Below, piece by piece: positions 9,153 to 17,604 of a stretch of DNA of 64,000 nt. Positions within the stretch are counted from its first letter, which is position 1. Every line of letters starts with the position of its first letter. The stretch spans positions 1,860,001 to 1,924,000 of the forward strand of contig OZ245999.1 in assembly GCA_965230265.1 (NCBI GenBank), in the 5' to 3' direction. The notes beneath the pieces were generated by a model. The model did no database searches. It was not told the DNA's origin and saw only the letters and a list, made by a program, of their open reading frames with translations. This stretch comes from JAJFKX01 sp965230265 (GTDB lineage: Bacteria; Pseudomonadota; Gammaproteobacteria; Xanthomonadales; Wenzhouxiangellaceae). The position numbers and the translations under genes were made by a program.

Positions 9153-9887
9153 TTAACTCACATCGAATTTAAGGAAATACCCAAAACCACGACGCGTACA
9201 AACAGGTTGTTCATCAGGTTTAACCGCAACCAATTTGGCGCGCAGGCTGCGGATATGTGAATCCACGCTACGCTCTAAGCTGGGCAAAGGCGTATCCGAT
9301 AAATTATCTAACAATTGAGCACGGCTAAATACCCGCTCTGGCTGACCCAGCAAAGTACGCAGTATGCGGTACTCGTAAGGTGTCAGTTCCAGCGATTGAT
9401 TGTGATAAGTAATGCTATGAGTGGTTAAATCCAAAACAAAAGGACCAAGCTGCTGTTGATCCTGCTGTTCACTGGCAGAACCCGAAGCAGAAATCTCATC
9501 ATCGACTGAGCCTTGCGTGCGGCGCAGCACCGCTTTCACTCTTGCAGCCACTTCCCGTGGACTAAAAGGTTTGCTGATGTAGTCATCTGCGCCAATCTCC
9601 AAACCAATAATGCGGTCAATTTCTTCTTTGCGCGCCGTTAAAAATAAAATCGGCACATTCCAACGCGTCCGAATATGCTTGCAGGTTTCCAGTCCACTGG
9701 CATCGGGCAAGCCAATATCCAGCAGCACAGCAGCGATCTGTTCCTGCTGGAGAATCTCAATGGCGTCGCCAGCCAGTTGCACCCAGCGAGTGGCAAAACC
9801 TTCCTGTTCTAGCACATAAGTTAAGGTATCAGCGATTCCCGGTTCGTCTTCAACAATCAGAATAGTCTGCATCGTTTTTCTATTCAT
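9153..9887 (-). CDS. creB: CreB-type OmpR-family response regulator
   Basis: This 244-residue regulator has a receiver domain (ILIVEDEPGIADTL, phospho-acceptor Asp57 in LLDIGLPDASG, KPFSPREVAARV) and a C-terminal winged-helix DNA-binding domain (LTPYEYRILRTLL, RVFSRAQLLDN, SVDSHIRSLRAKL, TRRGFGYFL). A Ser/Gln-rich linker of about 30 residues joins them. It resembles CreB more than other OmpR-type regulators, especially at EDEPGIADTL and GLEIGADDY. ATG 9872 is an equally possible start, with the protein then beginning at MQTILIVEDE. I did not find the E. coli cre tag (two TTCAC spaced by six bases) in the upstream gap 9888-10039 or in 12727-12920, so its targets here are unknown. It lies between the sortase gene and creC. 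Confidence 0.9.
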   Translation of the reverse strand: MNRKTMQTILIVEDEPGIADTLTYVLEQEGFATRWVQLAGDAIEILQQEQIAAVLLDIGLPDASGLETCKHIRTRWNVPILFLTARKEEIDRIIGLEIGADDYISKPFSPREVAARVKAVLRRTQGSVDDEISASGSASEQQDQQQLGPFVLDLTTHSITYHNQSLELTPYEYRILRTLLGQPERVFSRAQLLDNLSDTPLPSLERSVDSHIRSLRAKLVAVKPDEQPVCTRRGFGYFLKFDVS

Positions 9888-10039
9888 CCCGCACGGTTTA
9901 TTAATTACACCACTGAATCAGTCAGTTTGAGCATAGTCTCTGATCAATGATGGCTTTGAGCATTATGCGACATCTTGGGCACAACAGCAGCAGTGATTTG
10001 TCATATAAGGAGCACCGGAATAACTCTGCCATGCCAGAA

Positions 10040-10678
10040 TTAGCCAGAGACAGGGTTCGCCGTCACCACATAACGCAATGGCCCACCCGTACTCAACCCG
10101 CCAAATGGATAACAGGTGATCAGCATCAGTTGTCCATGAACACCACCGGTCAACGCCGCAGGCAGCAAATCCTGCTCACGGCTATCACGTACCTGTTTGC
10201 TAGCAACGCGATAAATCTGTCGCTCACCGCTGGCAAATACCAGGCTAAAGCTAGCTCCAATACTCACATTTTCCAGCTCTGAAAAATGCGTGTCGTTGTG
10301 CGCACCTGCCATAATGGTATCAGCCTGCTGCCACTGATCGGCTGCCAGGCGGGCTGCGTTGGCATCCATCAGCTCCAACCCTGGTGCAAATGCCATCGCC
10401 TGTCCTGACCACCCAGCCAGCAATACCTGCTGCCTGCCATTGGGCCATACCAATTCTGCTACCGGTTGGCTGTCAAACCATGGCCATGGCTTATGCCCCT
10501 GTTGATTGGCTGGATGACCCTTGATGTGATTCTCCATGGTTTGCTCCCATGCCTGTTTCAACAGCTGTTGTGCGACCAATGCCTTGGCATCCATCCACCC
10601 GGCTTTGGTCACTGCCAGCAAAGCAATGGCCAACAGCCAACAGCGCAGCTGCCCTAGACGAATAAGCTGCCTTGCCAT
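10040..10678 (-). CDS. Class GN sortase
   Basis: This 212-residue protein has an N-terminal membrane helix (residues ~8-26) and a sortase domain with catalytic His127 in AGAHNDTHF, catalytic Cys189 in LITCYPF and Arg202 in GPLRYVV. These motifs match the class GN sortases of Gram-negative, often marine, proteobacteria, each usually dedicated to one target protein. The start ATG 10678 overlaps the stop of the target gene (TAATG), so translation is coupled; an open frame extends further upstream but only inside the target gene. In Gram-negative cells the enzyme presumably acts in the periplasm on an inner-membrane precursor. What it joins the target to is not known for this class. Confidence 0.92.
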   Translation of the reverse strand: MARQLIRLGQLRCWLLAIALLAVTKAGWMDAKALVAQQLLKQAWEQTMENHIKGHPANQQGHKPWPWFDSQPVAELVWPNGRQQVLLAGWSGQAMAFAPGLELMDANAARLAADQWQQADTIMAGAHNDTHFSELENVSIGASFSLVFASGERQIYRVASKQVRDSREQDLLPAALTGGVHGQLMLITCYPFGGLSTGGPLRYVVTANPVSG

Positions 10679-12726
10679 TAATCGCGTACCGATTGCCGCC
10701 GTGGCATTCCAGCATGACTGAACAAAAATAACAGCAAAGCAATACCGGCCAGCAAATACCACTGATTAAGCCCTAAACCACCCACCGGGTATGCCATACC
10801 TGGTGGCAGCAAATTGGCCACGGCATCAGACTCCATAGCATGCGGGTCGGGGTTCACGGGTTGTTGTTCTACAGCAACAAAACTGGTGTATTGCGTCAAT
10901 AGTTGATGTTGCAAAGCCAAATCGATCACCTGGGGTTTCACCTGCTGCTCATCTGCCCCCTGATATTGGCTGTCCATTAAATTTGTAATTTTGGCATTGG
11001 CCCACAGACTCGCTATGCCATCACTGTCGGATGGAACACCCTGCAGGTTCATGCGTTGCGACCATGGCTGTCCATCAAAACCACTGAACTGTACCCAGTC
11101 CGGCCAGTGTTCAAAGCGCGTAGCAACCACCAGTGGTTGCCCAAAATACAAGTCAGGCAGCTTTTGCGGGTAATATTCCGGACCATTATTTCCGGACAAA
11201 TCCATTTGAATATCACGTAAAACCGGGTGCTTTAATTGCGCCAGCAACGCTTGCATCTGTGGTTCTACTTCAGCCTGATCACTGATCATATGCTGTGTTC
11301 CTCGCCCTAGTTCAGCGGCCTTGCGCATAAAGAAACTGTTGGGTGCATAACCAATGCCAACGGTAAACAGACGGGCATCACCCATATCATTGGTGATCAT
11401 GCGCAACACACCCAGTTCATCAGCCACCGCACCATCGGTAATGAAAACCACCTGACGCAACCAGCCCGGGTTTTGGGGCAGAACAAGCGCGCTGTGCAAG
11501 GCATCGGCAATATTGGTCCCGCCGCCTGCTTCCAGGGCCTGCACATAGTCAACCGCAGCTCGAATATTGTCCTCATTGCCAAAACGAGTCTGCGGTGACC
11601 AGCGCACGGCTGTGTCGCTGAAATCTACGATATTAAAACGGTCCTGTGGGTTTAACTGCTGCACTGCATAGGCAACACTGGCACTGGCCTGGCGCATTAA
11701 GCCGCCTCCCATTGACCCGGAGCGATCCAATACAAAAATCACTTCGCGGGGCAAGCCGCCGGATGTTGCCACAGCCGATGATTTTGGTGGGATCAGCATC
11801 AATAAACCAAATTCTTCACCGCTGCTGTCCAGTCGTTCACGCAGTGCCACCAATTGGGTTTGATCACTGGCCAACACTTCCCACTCAATCACGATATCCC
11901 TATCCATCAGCGCATATTGGCTGACAAGATCAATCTGATAGTTTTTGCTGCTCTGTGAAATAGCAATATCATGACTTGGACTGACCACTTCAGCCAATTG
12001 CAGGCCCGCATTCAAATCCAGGTTTACACTGAAGAAGTTGCCATTTTCCATAGGGATGTCATCCATCGAAACGCTATTGGCGGTCCATTCGTCGGTTTCC
12101 CAGTCAGATGAAACACGATCATCCACAGCGCCATCACTGGGAATCTGCAGACCCAGATAACGCGGTGTTAATGTGGTCGGTATACGCAAGTTGAACCGCC
12201 CGTTTTCTGGCTCCAGAACCTGCCGATATTGCAGCACCACCTGAATGCTCTGACCCGACTTAATATGCGCCACTTTGGTGCGCAAGACATTCGCACCCAA
12301 CTGCTGGGTTATCGCTGCCTGTTGCCCGGAGGCCACTGCCTGCTGATAGATCTGCTCTGCATCAGCTTTTTCATGGATACTGCCAATAATGACTCGTTCA
12401 TCAATCACAATCTGCATGGCATAAACAGCAGCCTGTTCCGGCATCGGGAAAAGATAACTGGCCTCTGCAAAATCATCGTGGCTGTTAAAAAAGTCCTGAG
12501 TCAACGTGATATTGGCTACCGGACCGTTTACCTGTGCATCAATATGCGTTTCCAGCAACACTGCCGGCACCCAGTTGCTGGCATCCCCCAGCATCATGAC
12601 GCCAACACCGGGGTCTTCATCGGTTAAGGTCTGAGACAACACCGTTTGCTGTATTGCCTGCCAACAAAAGCCCAGAATCGCCAGCACCATCAGGCCTCGA
12701 CCAAGAAAAAGATGACGCGTAGACAT
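10678..12726 (-). CDS. VIT/VWA-domain sortase target protein
   Basis: This 682-residue secreted protein starts with a signal peptide (residues 1-~30, GLMVLAILGFCWQ), has a VIT domain (~45-180, with VNGPVANITLTQDF and YLFPMPEQAAVYAM) and a VWA domain (~325-500) with the metal-binding DxSxS motif in VLDRSGSMGG and the later TDGAVADE. It ends with a membrane helix (QWYLLAGIALLLFLF) and a basic tail MPRRQSVRD. This is the architecture of the marine proteobacterial sortase target family, and the next gene is its sortase. Odd point: the LPxTG-like signal expected just before the helix is absent; only LLPPGMAYPVGG is seen. An AGGAG ribosome site precedes ATG 12726. It heads the presumed envelope operon. 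Confidence 0.92.
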   Translation of the reverse strand: MSTRHLFLGRGLMVLAILGFCWQAIQQTVLSQTLTDEDPGVGVMMLGDASNWVPAVLLETHIDAQVNGPVANITLTQDFFNSHDDFAEASYLFPMPEQAAVYAMQIVIDERVIIGSIHEKADAEQIYQQAVASGQQAAITQQLGANVLRTKVAHIKSGQSIQVVLQYRQVLEPENGRFNLRIPTTLTPRYLGLQIPSDGAVDDRVSSDWETDEWTANSVSMDDIPMENGNFFSVNLDLNAGLQLAEVVSPSHDIAISQSSKNYQIDLVSQYALMDRDIVIEWEVLASDQTQLVALRERLDSSGEEFGLLMLIPPKSSAVATSGGLPREVIFVLDRSGSMGGGLMRQASASVAYAVQQLNPQDRFNIVDFSDTAVRWSPQTRFGNEDNIRAAVDYVQALEAGGGTNIADALHSALVLPQNPGWLRQVVFITDGAVADELGVLRMITNDMGDARLFTVGIGYAPNSFFMRKAAELGRGTQHMISDQAEVEPQMQALLAQLKHPVLRDIQMDLSGNNGPEYYPQKLPDLYFGQPLVVATRFEHWPDWVQFSGFDGQPWSQRMNLQGVPSDSDGIASLWANAKITNLMDSQYQGADEQQVKPQVIDLALQHQLLTQYTSFVAVEQQPVNPDPHAMESDAVANLLPPGMAYPVGGLGLNQWYLLAGIALLLFLFSHAGMPRRQSVRD

Positions 12727-12920
12727 AAGCTGCTCCTACCTGATTTATGAAACTTGTGAGCAGTTTGCAGCAGCAATGTAGGTCTTATATGTTGGCTTTG
12801 TGTGGAATTGGTGGAAGATTCGTGATGGCTACTGGTTATCCCTGTAGGCATGCTTTACTCTATGTCCAGTTGTCTGTTTGAGTCAGACGTAATCATCGCC
12901 CTGTTCAGATAAGGGACTAT

Positions 12921-13550
12921 ATGTACACAATTCGCAACCGCTTTCGTGGTTACCTGCCAGTCGTGGTGGACATTGAAACCGGCGGTTTCAATGCCCAAAC
13001 CGATGCTGTACTGGAGCTGGCCGCCTGTGTGATTGAGATGGATGAAGAAGGCTGGATGAGCCCTGGCGAATTGATATCCCGGCATATCGAACCTTTTCCA
13101 GGTAGCAACCTGGACCCGAAGGCACTGGAGTTTAACGGTATAAACCCAGATCACCCGTTGCGTATGGCAATACCAGAAAAAGAGGCCTTCAGAGACATCT
13201 GTGTACCCGTTCGCGCGGCCATGAAAGCCTCTGGCTGTCGCCGCGCGATTTTGGTCGGGCACAATCCGGCTTTTGATTTAGGCTTTTTAAACGCTCTGAT
13301 TGCCCGCACCAAATTTAAACGTTCTCCGTTTCATCCTTTCAGCAGCTTTGATACGGCCACACTGGCAGGCCTAGCCTACGGTCAAACCGTTTTGGCTCGT
13401 GCCGTACAAGCAGCAGAACTGGATTGGAATGCCGATAACGCTCATAGCGCACGTTATGATACCGAACGCACTGCTGCATTGTTTTGCCAAATTATCAATT
13501 TTTGGCATGAAGTGGCAGGTGTTCCTGAAAGCGTGCGGCCGGATCATTAG
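12921..13550 (+). CDS. rnt: Ribonuclease T
   Basis: This 209-residue DEDDh-type 3'-5' exonuclease trims the 3' ends of tRNA and other stable RNAs and takes part in tRNA CCA-end turnover. It carries the metal-binding motifs VVDIETGGF (first D and E), GHNPAFDLGF (second D) and HSARYDTERTA (His and last D), plus the RNase T hallmark FNGINPDHP and the PFHPFSSFDTATLAGLAYGQ stretch. Length and sequence follow E. coli RNase T closely. An AAGGGA ribosome site lies 6 bp before ATG 12921. The gene is divergent from the sortase target; their shared 194-bp spacer holds no other gene that I can see. Confidence 0.95.
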   Translation: MYTIRNRFRGYLPVVVDIETGGFNAQTDAVLELAACVIEMDEEGWMSPGELISRHIEPFPGSNLDPKALEFNGINPDHPLRMAIPEKEAFRDICVPVRAAMKASGCRRAILVGHNPAFDLGFLNALIARTKFKRSPFHPFSSFDTATLAGLAYGQTVLARAVQAAELDWNADNAHSARYDTERTAALFCQIINFWHEVAGVPESVRPDH

Positions 13551-13617
13551 CCAGACAGAAAACGGCTGCTGAATATCTCAGGCGACAAATTCAAAATGCC
13601 CATAGACCAATAGAACC

Positions 13618-14037
13618 ATGACAATACGCCCTTTTCACCTGGCCATTCCTGTCAATAACCTGCAGCAGGCTCATGATTTTTATTCCGATATGCTCGGCTG
13701 CAAAATCGGACGACAAAGCAACCGCTGGATTGATTTTGATTTCTTCGGGCATCAATTAACCGTACACCTGGTTGATGAACTTGATAACCCGGCAACCAAT
13801 GCGGTTGATGGCAAACAGGTTCCTGTGCGTCATTTCGGCATTATTCTGGAGTGGGAACACTGGCACGCATTGGCTGACCAGCTGGGTAGAACCGGTGTGG
13901 ATTGGGTCATTGAGCCTGGTATCCGCTTTGCTGGACAAGCCGGTGAACAGGCTACCTTCTTTCTGATGGACCCCTCAGGTAATGCGTTGGAGTTTAAATC
14001 ATTCAAGAATGATGCGATGATTTTTGCGGAGCAATAA
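13618..14037 (+). CDS. VOC-family (glyoxalase-like) protein
   Basis: This 139-residue protein has the vicinal oxygen chelate fold. The N-terminal FHLAIPVNNLQQAHDFYSDMLG and the C-terminal FLMDPSGNALEFKSF are the two paired beta-alpha-beta modules, with metal ligands likely His in FHLAI, His in VRHFGIIL and Glu in ALEF. Members include glyoxalase I, dioxygenases and resistance proteins, and the substrate cannot be told from sequence. The gene follows rnt by 67 bp on the same strand and ends before the hairpin pair at 14087-14161. No operon partner suggests its role. Confidence 0.82.
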   Translation: MTIRPFHLAIPVNNLQQAHDFYSDMLGCKIGRQSNRWIDFDFFGHQLTVHLVDELDNPATNAVDGKQVPVRHFGIILEWEHWHALADQLGRTGVDWVIEPGIRFAGQAGEQATFFLMDPSGNALEFKSFKNDAMIFAEQ

Positions 14038-14086
14038 TCTTTAAAGCCCAAACCCTGGGCTATGAAAGATACTTATAAAGCGCTTT

Positions 14087-14161
14087 GTCGGCTTACGGCT
14101 CACGCCTAAGCCGACCTACTAATGCGTAGGTCGGTTTAGAACCGCAGGTTCGTAAACCGAC
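14087..14161. repeat. Double palindrome (REP/BIME-like hairpin pair)
   Basis: Two long hairpins lie back to back in the 132-bp gap between convergent genes. Hairpin 1 (14087-14115) pairs GTCGGCTTA with TAAGCCGAC and has a further inner GGC/GCC stem. Hairpin 2 (14130-14161) pairs GTCGGTTTA with TAAACCGAC with an inner GAACC/GGTTC stem. A third perfect 9-bp pairing, CCGACCTAC (14111-14119) with GTAGGTCGG (14126-14134), links the two and would compete with them. This organisation fits a repetitive extragenic palindrome pair that may stop transcription from both sides. Whether it is repeated elsewhere in the genome cannot be seen here. Confidence 0.7.
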
Positions 14162-14169
14162 AGTCACGG

Positions 14170-15204
14170 TCAATCAATTTTATGCAACGCCTCAATCAAT
14201 TGATCAACTTCACGCTGCTCTAAGGTGCAGGCAAACACCAGCCTTGCTAAGTCATCACTACCAGGCCAAAAGTAAAAATCAAACCCCTGGTCCTGCAATG
14301 CCTGTAATTTATGCTCAGACCAACGCAGAAACACTTCATTGCTTTCTACCGGCCAGGCGATGTCCGCTGTTGGGTGTGACAGCACTGCATCGGTAAACTG
14401 TCGGGCATAGCCATTGGCCTTTGCAGCCAAATCCAGCCATAAGCCATTATCGACATACGCCAACAGCTGCGCAGAAACATAACGCATCTTGCTCAATAAA
14501 TGCCCAGACCGCTTGCGACGTCGTTCCAAACCTTCGTACCATTCTGGATGCCCAAACAGCACCAATGCTTCAGCGCCCATACAACCATTCTTGCTGGCAC
14601 CAAAACTCAAAATATCCACCCCAGCCCGCCAGGTAACATCGGCTGGAGAAGCTCCAAGGTGCGCTACAGCATTGGCAAAGCGTGCGCCATCCATATGCAT
14701 AAACATATCGTTGGCCCTGGTCAATTCTGACAGCGCCTGAATCTCATCAATCTGATAAACCGTTCCAGCTTCAGTGGCCTGAGTCAGGCTAATTGTGGAG
14801 GGCTTGTTGTTATGCACACCATGCGCACCCTGATGTGGTAGCCATTCTGCAACAGTGTCTGCCTGCAGCTTACAGTTATCGCCAGACAACCCGGCCAGTT
14901 TACAGCCTGGGTTATAAAATTCCGGTGCTCCGCATTCATCCTGATTGATATGTGCCTTTTCATGACACACCACACTGCCCCAGGGAGGACACATCTGTGC
15001 CAAAGCAATGCTGTTACCGGCAGTACCGGTGGCCAAAGGCAGCACCCGCACTTGGGTTTCAAAGACTTTACTGAATGCCTTGTCCAGCTGCCTGGACCAC
15101 TCATCTTCCGCATAAGCATGCGCACTGCCCTGGTTGGCTTCGATGATCGCCTGCAGGATCGGCTCGGCGGCTCGTCCTTCATTGTCGCTTCTAAAATTCA
15201 TCAT
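14170..15204 (-). CDS. ltaE: Low-specificity L-threonine aldolase
   Basis: This 344-residue PLP enzyme of fold type I cleaves L-threonine or L-allo-threonine to glycine and acetaldehyde. Recognisable are FRSDNEG at the N terminus, LPLATGTAGNSIAL, the HINQDECGAPE stretch, MHMDGARFANA and the PLP lysine in SFGASKNGCMGAEA. The start chosen is ATG 15204; a TTG codon directly upstream is less likely. Its 3' end faces the VOC gene across the double hairpin. The upstream neighbour is a DUF2189 membrane protein on the same strand 85 bp away, with no obvious functional link. Confidence 0.88.
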   Translation of the reverse strand: MMNFRSDNEGRAAEPILQAIIEANQGSAHAYAEDEWSRQLDKAFSKVFETQVRVLPLATGTAGNSIALAQMCPPWGSVVCHEKAHINQDECGAPEFYNPGCKLAGLSGDNCKLQADTVAEWLPHQGAHGVHNNKPSTISLTQATEAGTVYQIDEIQALSELTRANDMFMHMDGARFANAVAHLGASPADVTWRAGVDILSFGASKNGCMGAEALVLFGHPEWYEGLERRRKRSGHLLSKMRYVSAQLLAYVDNGLWLDLAAKANGYARQFTDAVLSHPTADIAWPVESNEVFLRWSEHKLQALQDQGFDFYFWPGSDDLARLVFACTLEQREVDQLIEALHKID

Positions 15205-15289
15205 CAAAGTTTAACGATAGCCAACAGGTTTGGCTATATGGCTTTACCTTATGCGCTGATTACTGTACGGCTACCTTTTAAGACTAAAA

Positions 15290-16078
15290 TCAGGGTTTTT
15301 CAGTGTCATCAGACAACTCCCATGCTGCTGCATCAATGGCTTCAAGATAACCATGATAAGTTGCATAGCCCAGTAACGGCACAACAATCACCAAGCCGAG
15401 ACCAAACGTTAATAAACCGATGGCTGTTAACCCAATAATCAATGCCAGCCATACCAGCATGGTGTATTTGTTGCGCAACACAGCATTGATACTGGTCACA
15501 GTTGCCGTGATCATATCGACCTTCCTATCGACGATCATCGGTAGAGAAAAAGCCGCCGCTGAAAAGCTGATCAGCGCAAAAACCGCTCCCACCGAGGTGC
15601 CTATACCCAGAAACAACAACATCGTGCTCCAACCCTGATCTGTATTGACTGGAAAAAAGACATGAACCATGGACGCTGCTCTAACCCAAACCAGAAAAAT
15701 AACCAGTAATACCAGTGCAAACACCAAGGCATCACGCATCGCAACACGCATGCGCAGCAAGGTGCGTCGTAATAGCGGGGTTTCATCGCGGACAAGCTGC
15801 CGGCTCACCGAGTACAGACCAGTCGCCAGCAATGGCGCAATGAACACAAAGCCGGTTAACATCGCTAAAAGCAATAAATAGCGCCCCAAAAACCACGCCA
15901 ATACTGATACCACAATGCTGATCAAGCATATCAGCAGACCATACATCAGGCTGACCCGCTGGCTGTTCTTATAATCCCGCCAGCCCAAGGCTAGCCATCG
16001 AAATGGCGCTCTTGTATTTAACTGCCTGCAAGGTGCGGCAATTGGCTTTTGATCAAGCTGGGGTTCAGGTTTTGTCAT
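15290..16078 (-). CDS. DUF2189-family integral membrane protein
   Basis: This 262-residue protein has a polar N terminus of ~45 residues followed by about six hydrophobic segments, including LLICLISIVVSVLAWFLG, LLLLAMLTGFVFIAPLL, ALVFALVLLVIFLVW, a Gly-rich FLGIGTSVGAVFALISF and LALIIGLTAIGLLTF. The overall pattern, with WLALGWRDYK before the first helix and a closing VPLLGYATYHGYLEAI, fits the DUF2189 family, whose function is unknown. The gene sits between tRNA-Lys (upstream on the same strand) and threonine aldolase. About 85 AT-rich bases between the tRNA and this gene, including TACAATTGTAGAAT runs, may hold its promoter. Confidence 0.78.
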   Translation of the reverse strand: MTKPEPQLDQKPIAAPCRQLNTRAPFRWLALGWRDYKNSQRVSLMYGLLICLISIVVSVLAWFLGRYLLLLAMLTGFVFIAPLLATGLYSVSRQLVRDETPLLRRTLLRMRVAMRDALVFALVLLVIFLVWVRAASMVHVFFPVNTDQGWSTMLLFLGIGTSVGAVFALISFSAAAFSLPMIVDRKVDMITATVTSINAVLRNKYTMLVWLALIIGLTAIGLLTFGLGLVIVVPLLGYATYHGYLEAIDAAAWELSDDTEKP

Positions 16079-16243
16079 GGCACTACTACTTTTAGGTTTT
16101 TACCTCGGCATTCTTCTTATCTTGTGACGACTGAAACTTTTTACGCAGGAATGTATCAAGCATACGGAATATCATATTCTACAATTGTAGAATATTCTGG
16201 TTTTTAAATTATTAAAAACTCATGGGTAAGTCATTGAAAAGAT

Positions 16244-16319
16244 TGGTGGGTCGTGTAGGGCTCGAACCTACGACCAATGGATTAAAAGTCCAGTGCTCTA
16301 CCAACTGAGCTAACGACCC
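16244..16319 (-). tRNA. tRNA-Lys (UUU anticodon)
   Basis: The 76-nt cloverleaf reads from GGGTCGTTAGCTCAG at the 5' end to CGACCCACCA, with CCA encoded. The acceptor arms GGGTCGT/ACGACCC pair perfectly. The D arm contains AGCTCAGTTGGTAGAGC, the T arm GTAGGTTCGAGCCCTAC, and the anticodon loop CTTTTAA reads AAA/AAG codons. It stands alone, 166 bp upstream of the DUF2189 gene. Confidence 0.97.
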
Positions 16320-16350
16320 ACGTATGACGTGTATCCCCCGAGGACTGCGC

Positions 16351-16379
16351 ATCATAATGCAAACCTGCTCCGGGGACAA
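16351..16379 (-). promoter_or_regulatory. Promoter of tRNA-Lys
   Basis: On the minus strand TTGTCC (16379-16374) and TATGAT (16356-16351) are separated by exactly 17 bp. A GC-rich stretch GCGCAGTCC follows the -10 box, as in stringently controlled stable-RNA promoters. Transcription would begin about 25 nt before the mature tRNA. Confidence 0.6.
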
Positions 16380-16493
16380 GTTCTAAAGGCTTTAAAGTGC
16401 TCTCACATTGTAACCTGTAAACCACTGTTTCGCTGAACCCTGCGTCAATGGGTGTTAGCATTATCAACAGTTACACAAGAACAGGAAATCGCT

Positions 16494-17603
16494 ATGAAAA
16501 GCCGTGCAGCAATTGCCGTTAAGGCAGGTGAGCCTTTGCTGGTGGATCAGGTGGACCTGGATGGTCCGCGTGAGGGTGAAGTGCTGGTAGAGATTAAGGC
16601 CACGGGCGTCTGCCATACCGATGCGTTCACCCTCTCTGGCGATGATCCTGAAGGTGCTTTTCCAGCGATTTTGGGGCACGAGGGTGCTGGTGTGGTGGTT
16701 GATGTCGGTCCGGGTGTCACATCGGTTCAGGTGGGCGATCATGTTATCCCCTTGTACACTCCGGAATGTCGTGAGTGTGATTACTGCCTGCACCCCAAAA
16801 CCAACCTATGCCAAGCCATCCGCAGCACTCAGGGCCAGGGGCTGATGCCGGACGGCAGTTCACGATTCAGCTATCAGGGTGAACCTGTATTGCACTACAT
16901 GGGCACCTCAACGTTTTCCAACTACACCGTATTGCCTGAAATTGCCGTAGCCAAAATCCGCAAAGACGCGCCCTTCGACAAAGTTTGCTATATCGGTTGC
17001 GGTGTCACCACCGGTGTCGGCGCAGTAATGTTTGATGCCAAGGTCGAACCTAATACCAATTGCGTTGTGTTCGGCCTGGGTGGCATTGGCCTGAATGTGA
17101 TTCAAGGGCTGAAAATGGTGGGTGCGCGCCAAATCGTTGGTGTGGATATTAACGACAGCAAGCGTGAACTGGCTACCCAGTTTGGTATGACGCATTTTGT
17201 TAACCCTAAAACCATTGATGGCAACGTGATTGACCATATCGTGGAACTGACCGATGGCGGTGCCGACTACAGTTTTGAGTGCATCGGCAATGTACAAACC
17301 ATGCGTCAGGCATTGGAATGCTGTCATAAAGGCTGGGGGGAAAGTGTGGTCATTGGTGTCGCAGGCGCAGGACAGGAAATTGCTACCCGCCCCTTCCAGC
17401 TCGTTACCGGACGCGTCTGGCGTGGCAGTGCTTTTGGTGGTGCACGTGGCCGAACCGATGTACCGAGAATCGTCGATATGTATATGGACGGTCATATCAA
17501 TATCGATGATCTGATCACACACAAGCTGCCTTTGGAACGCATTAATGAAGCTTTCGACTTAATGCATGAAGGAGCCAGTATCCGAACCGTTATCGAGTTT
17601 TAG
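16494..17603 (+). CDS. frmA: S-(hydroxymethyl)glutathione dehydrogenase (class III ADH)
   Basis: This 369-residue zinc alcohol dehydrogenase oxidises S-hydroxymethylglutathione, formed from formaldehyde and glutathione, to S-formylglutathione; the family also reduces S-nitrosoglutathione. It opens MKSRAAIAV, has the catalytic zinc ligands in GVCHTDAF and GHEGAG, four structural zinc cysteines in CRECDYCLHPKTNLC, the NAD-binding GLGGIGLNV, and GSAFGGARGRTDVP typical of class III enzymes. ATG 16494 is chosen because similarity to FrmA starts there and AGGAA precedes it. The stop is followed after one base by fghA, so the pair forms a formaldehyde detoxification operon. No FrmR-type repressor lies beside it. 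Confidence 0.96.
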   Translation: MKSRAAIAVKAGEPLLVDQVDLDGPREGEVLVEIKATGVCHTDAFTLSGDDPEGAFPAILGHEGAGVVVDVGPGVTSVQVGDHVIPLYTPECRECDYCLHPKTNLCQAIRSTQGQGLMPDGSSRFSYQGEPVLHYMGTSTFSNYTVLPEIAVAKIRKDAPFDKVCYIGCGVTTGVGAVMFDAKVEPNTNCVVFGLGGIGLNVIQGLKMVGARQIVGVDINDSKRELATQFGMTHFVNPKTIDGNVIDHIVELTDGGADYSFECIGNVQTMRQALECCHKGWGESVVIGVAGAGQEIATRPFQLVTGRVWRGSAFGGARGRTDVPRIVDMYMDGHINIDDLITHKLPLERINEAFDLMHEGASIRTVIEF

Positions 17604-17604
17604 C

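Noticed and set aside
9888..10039. E. coli type cre tag (two TTCAC spaced by six bases) at the creB-sortase gap
   Set aside because: The motif is not present here nor in 12727-12920, so no CreB site is claimed.
12855..13262. Open frame of 135 codons on the minus strand
   Set aside because: It lies antisense to rnt and the rnt protein is unmistakable.
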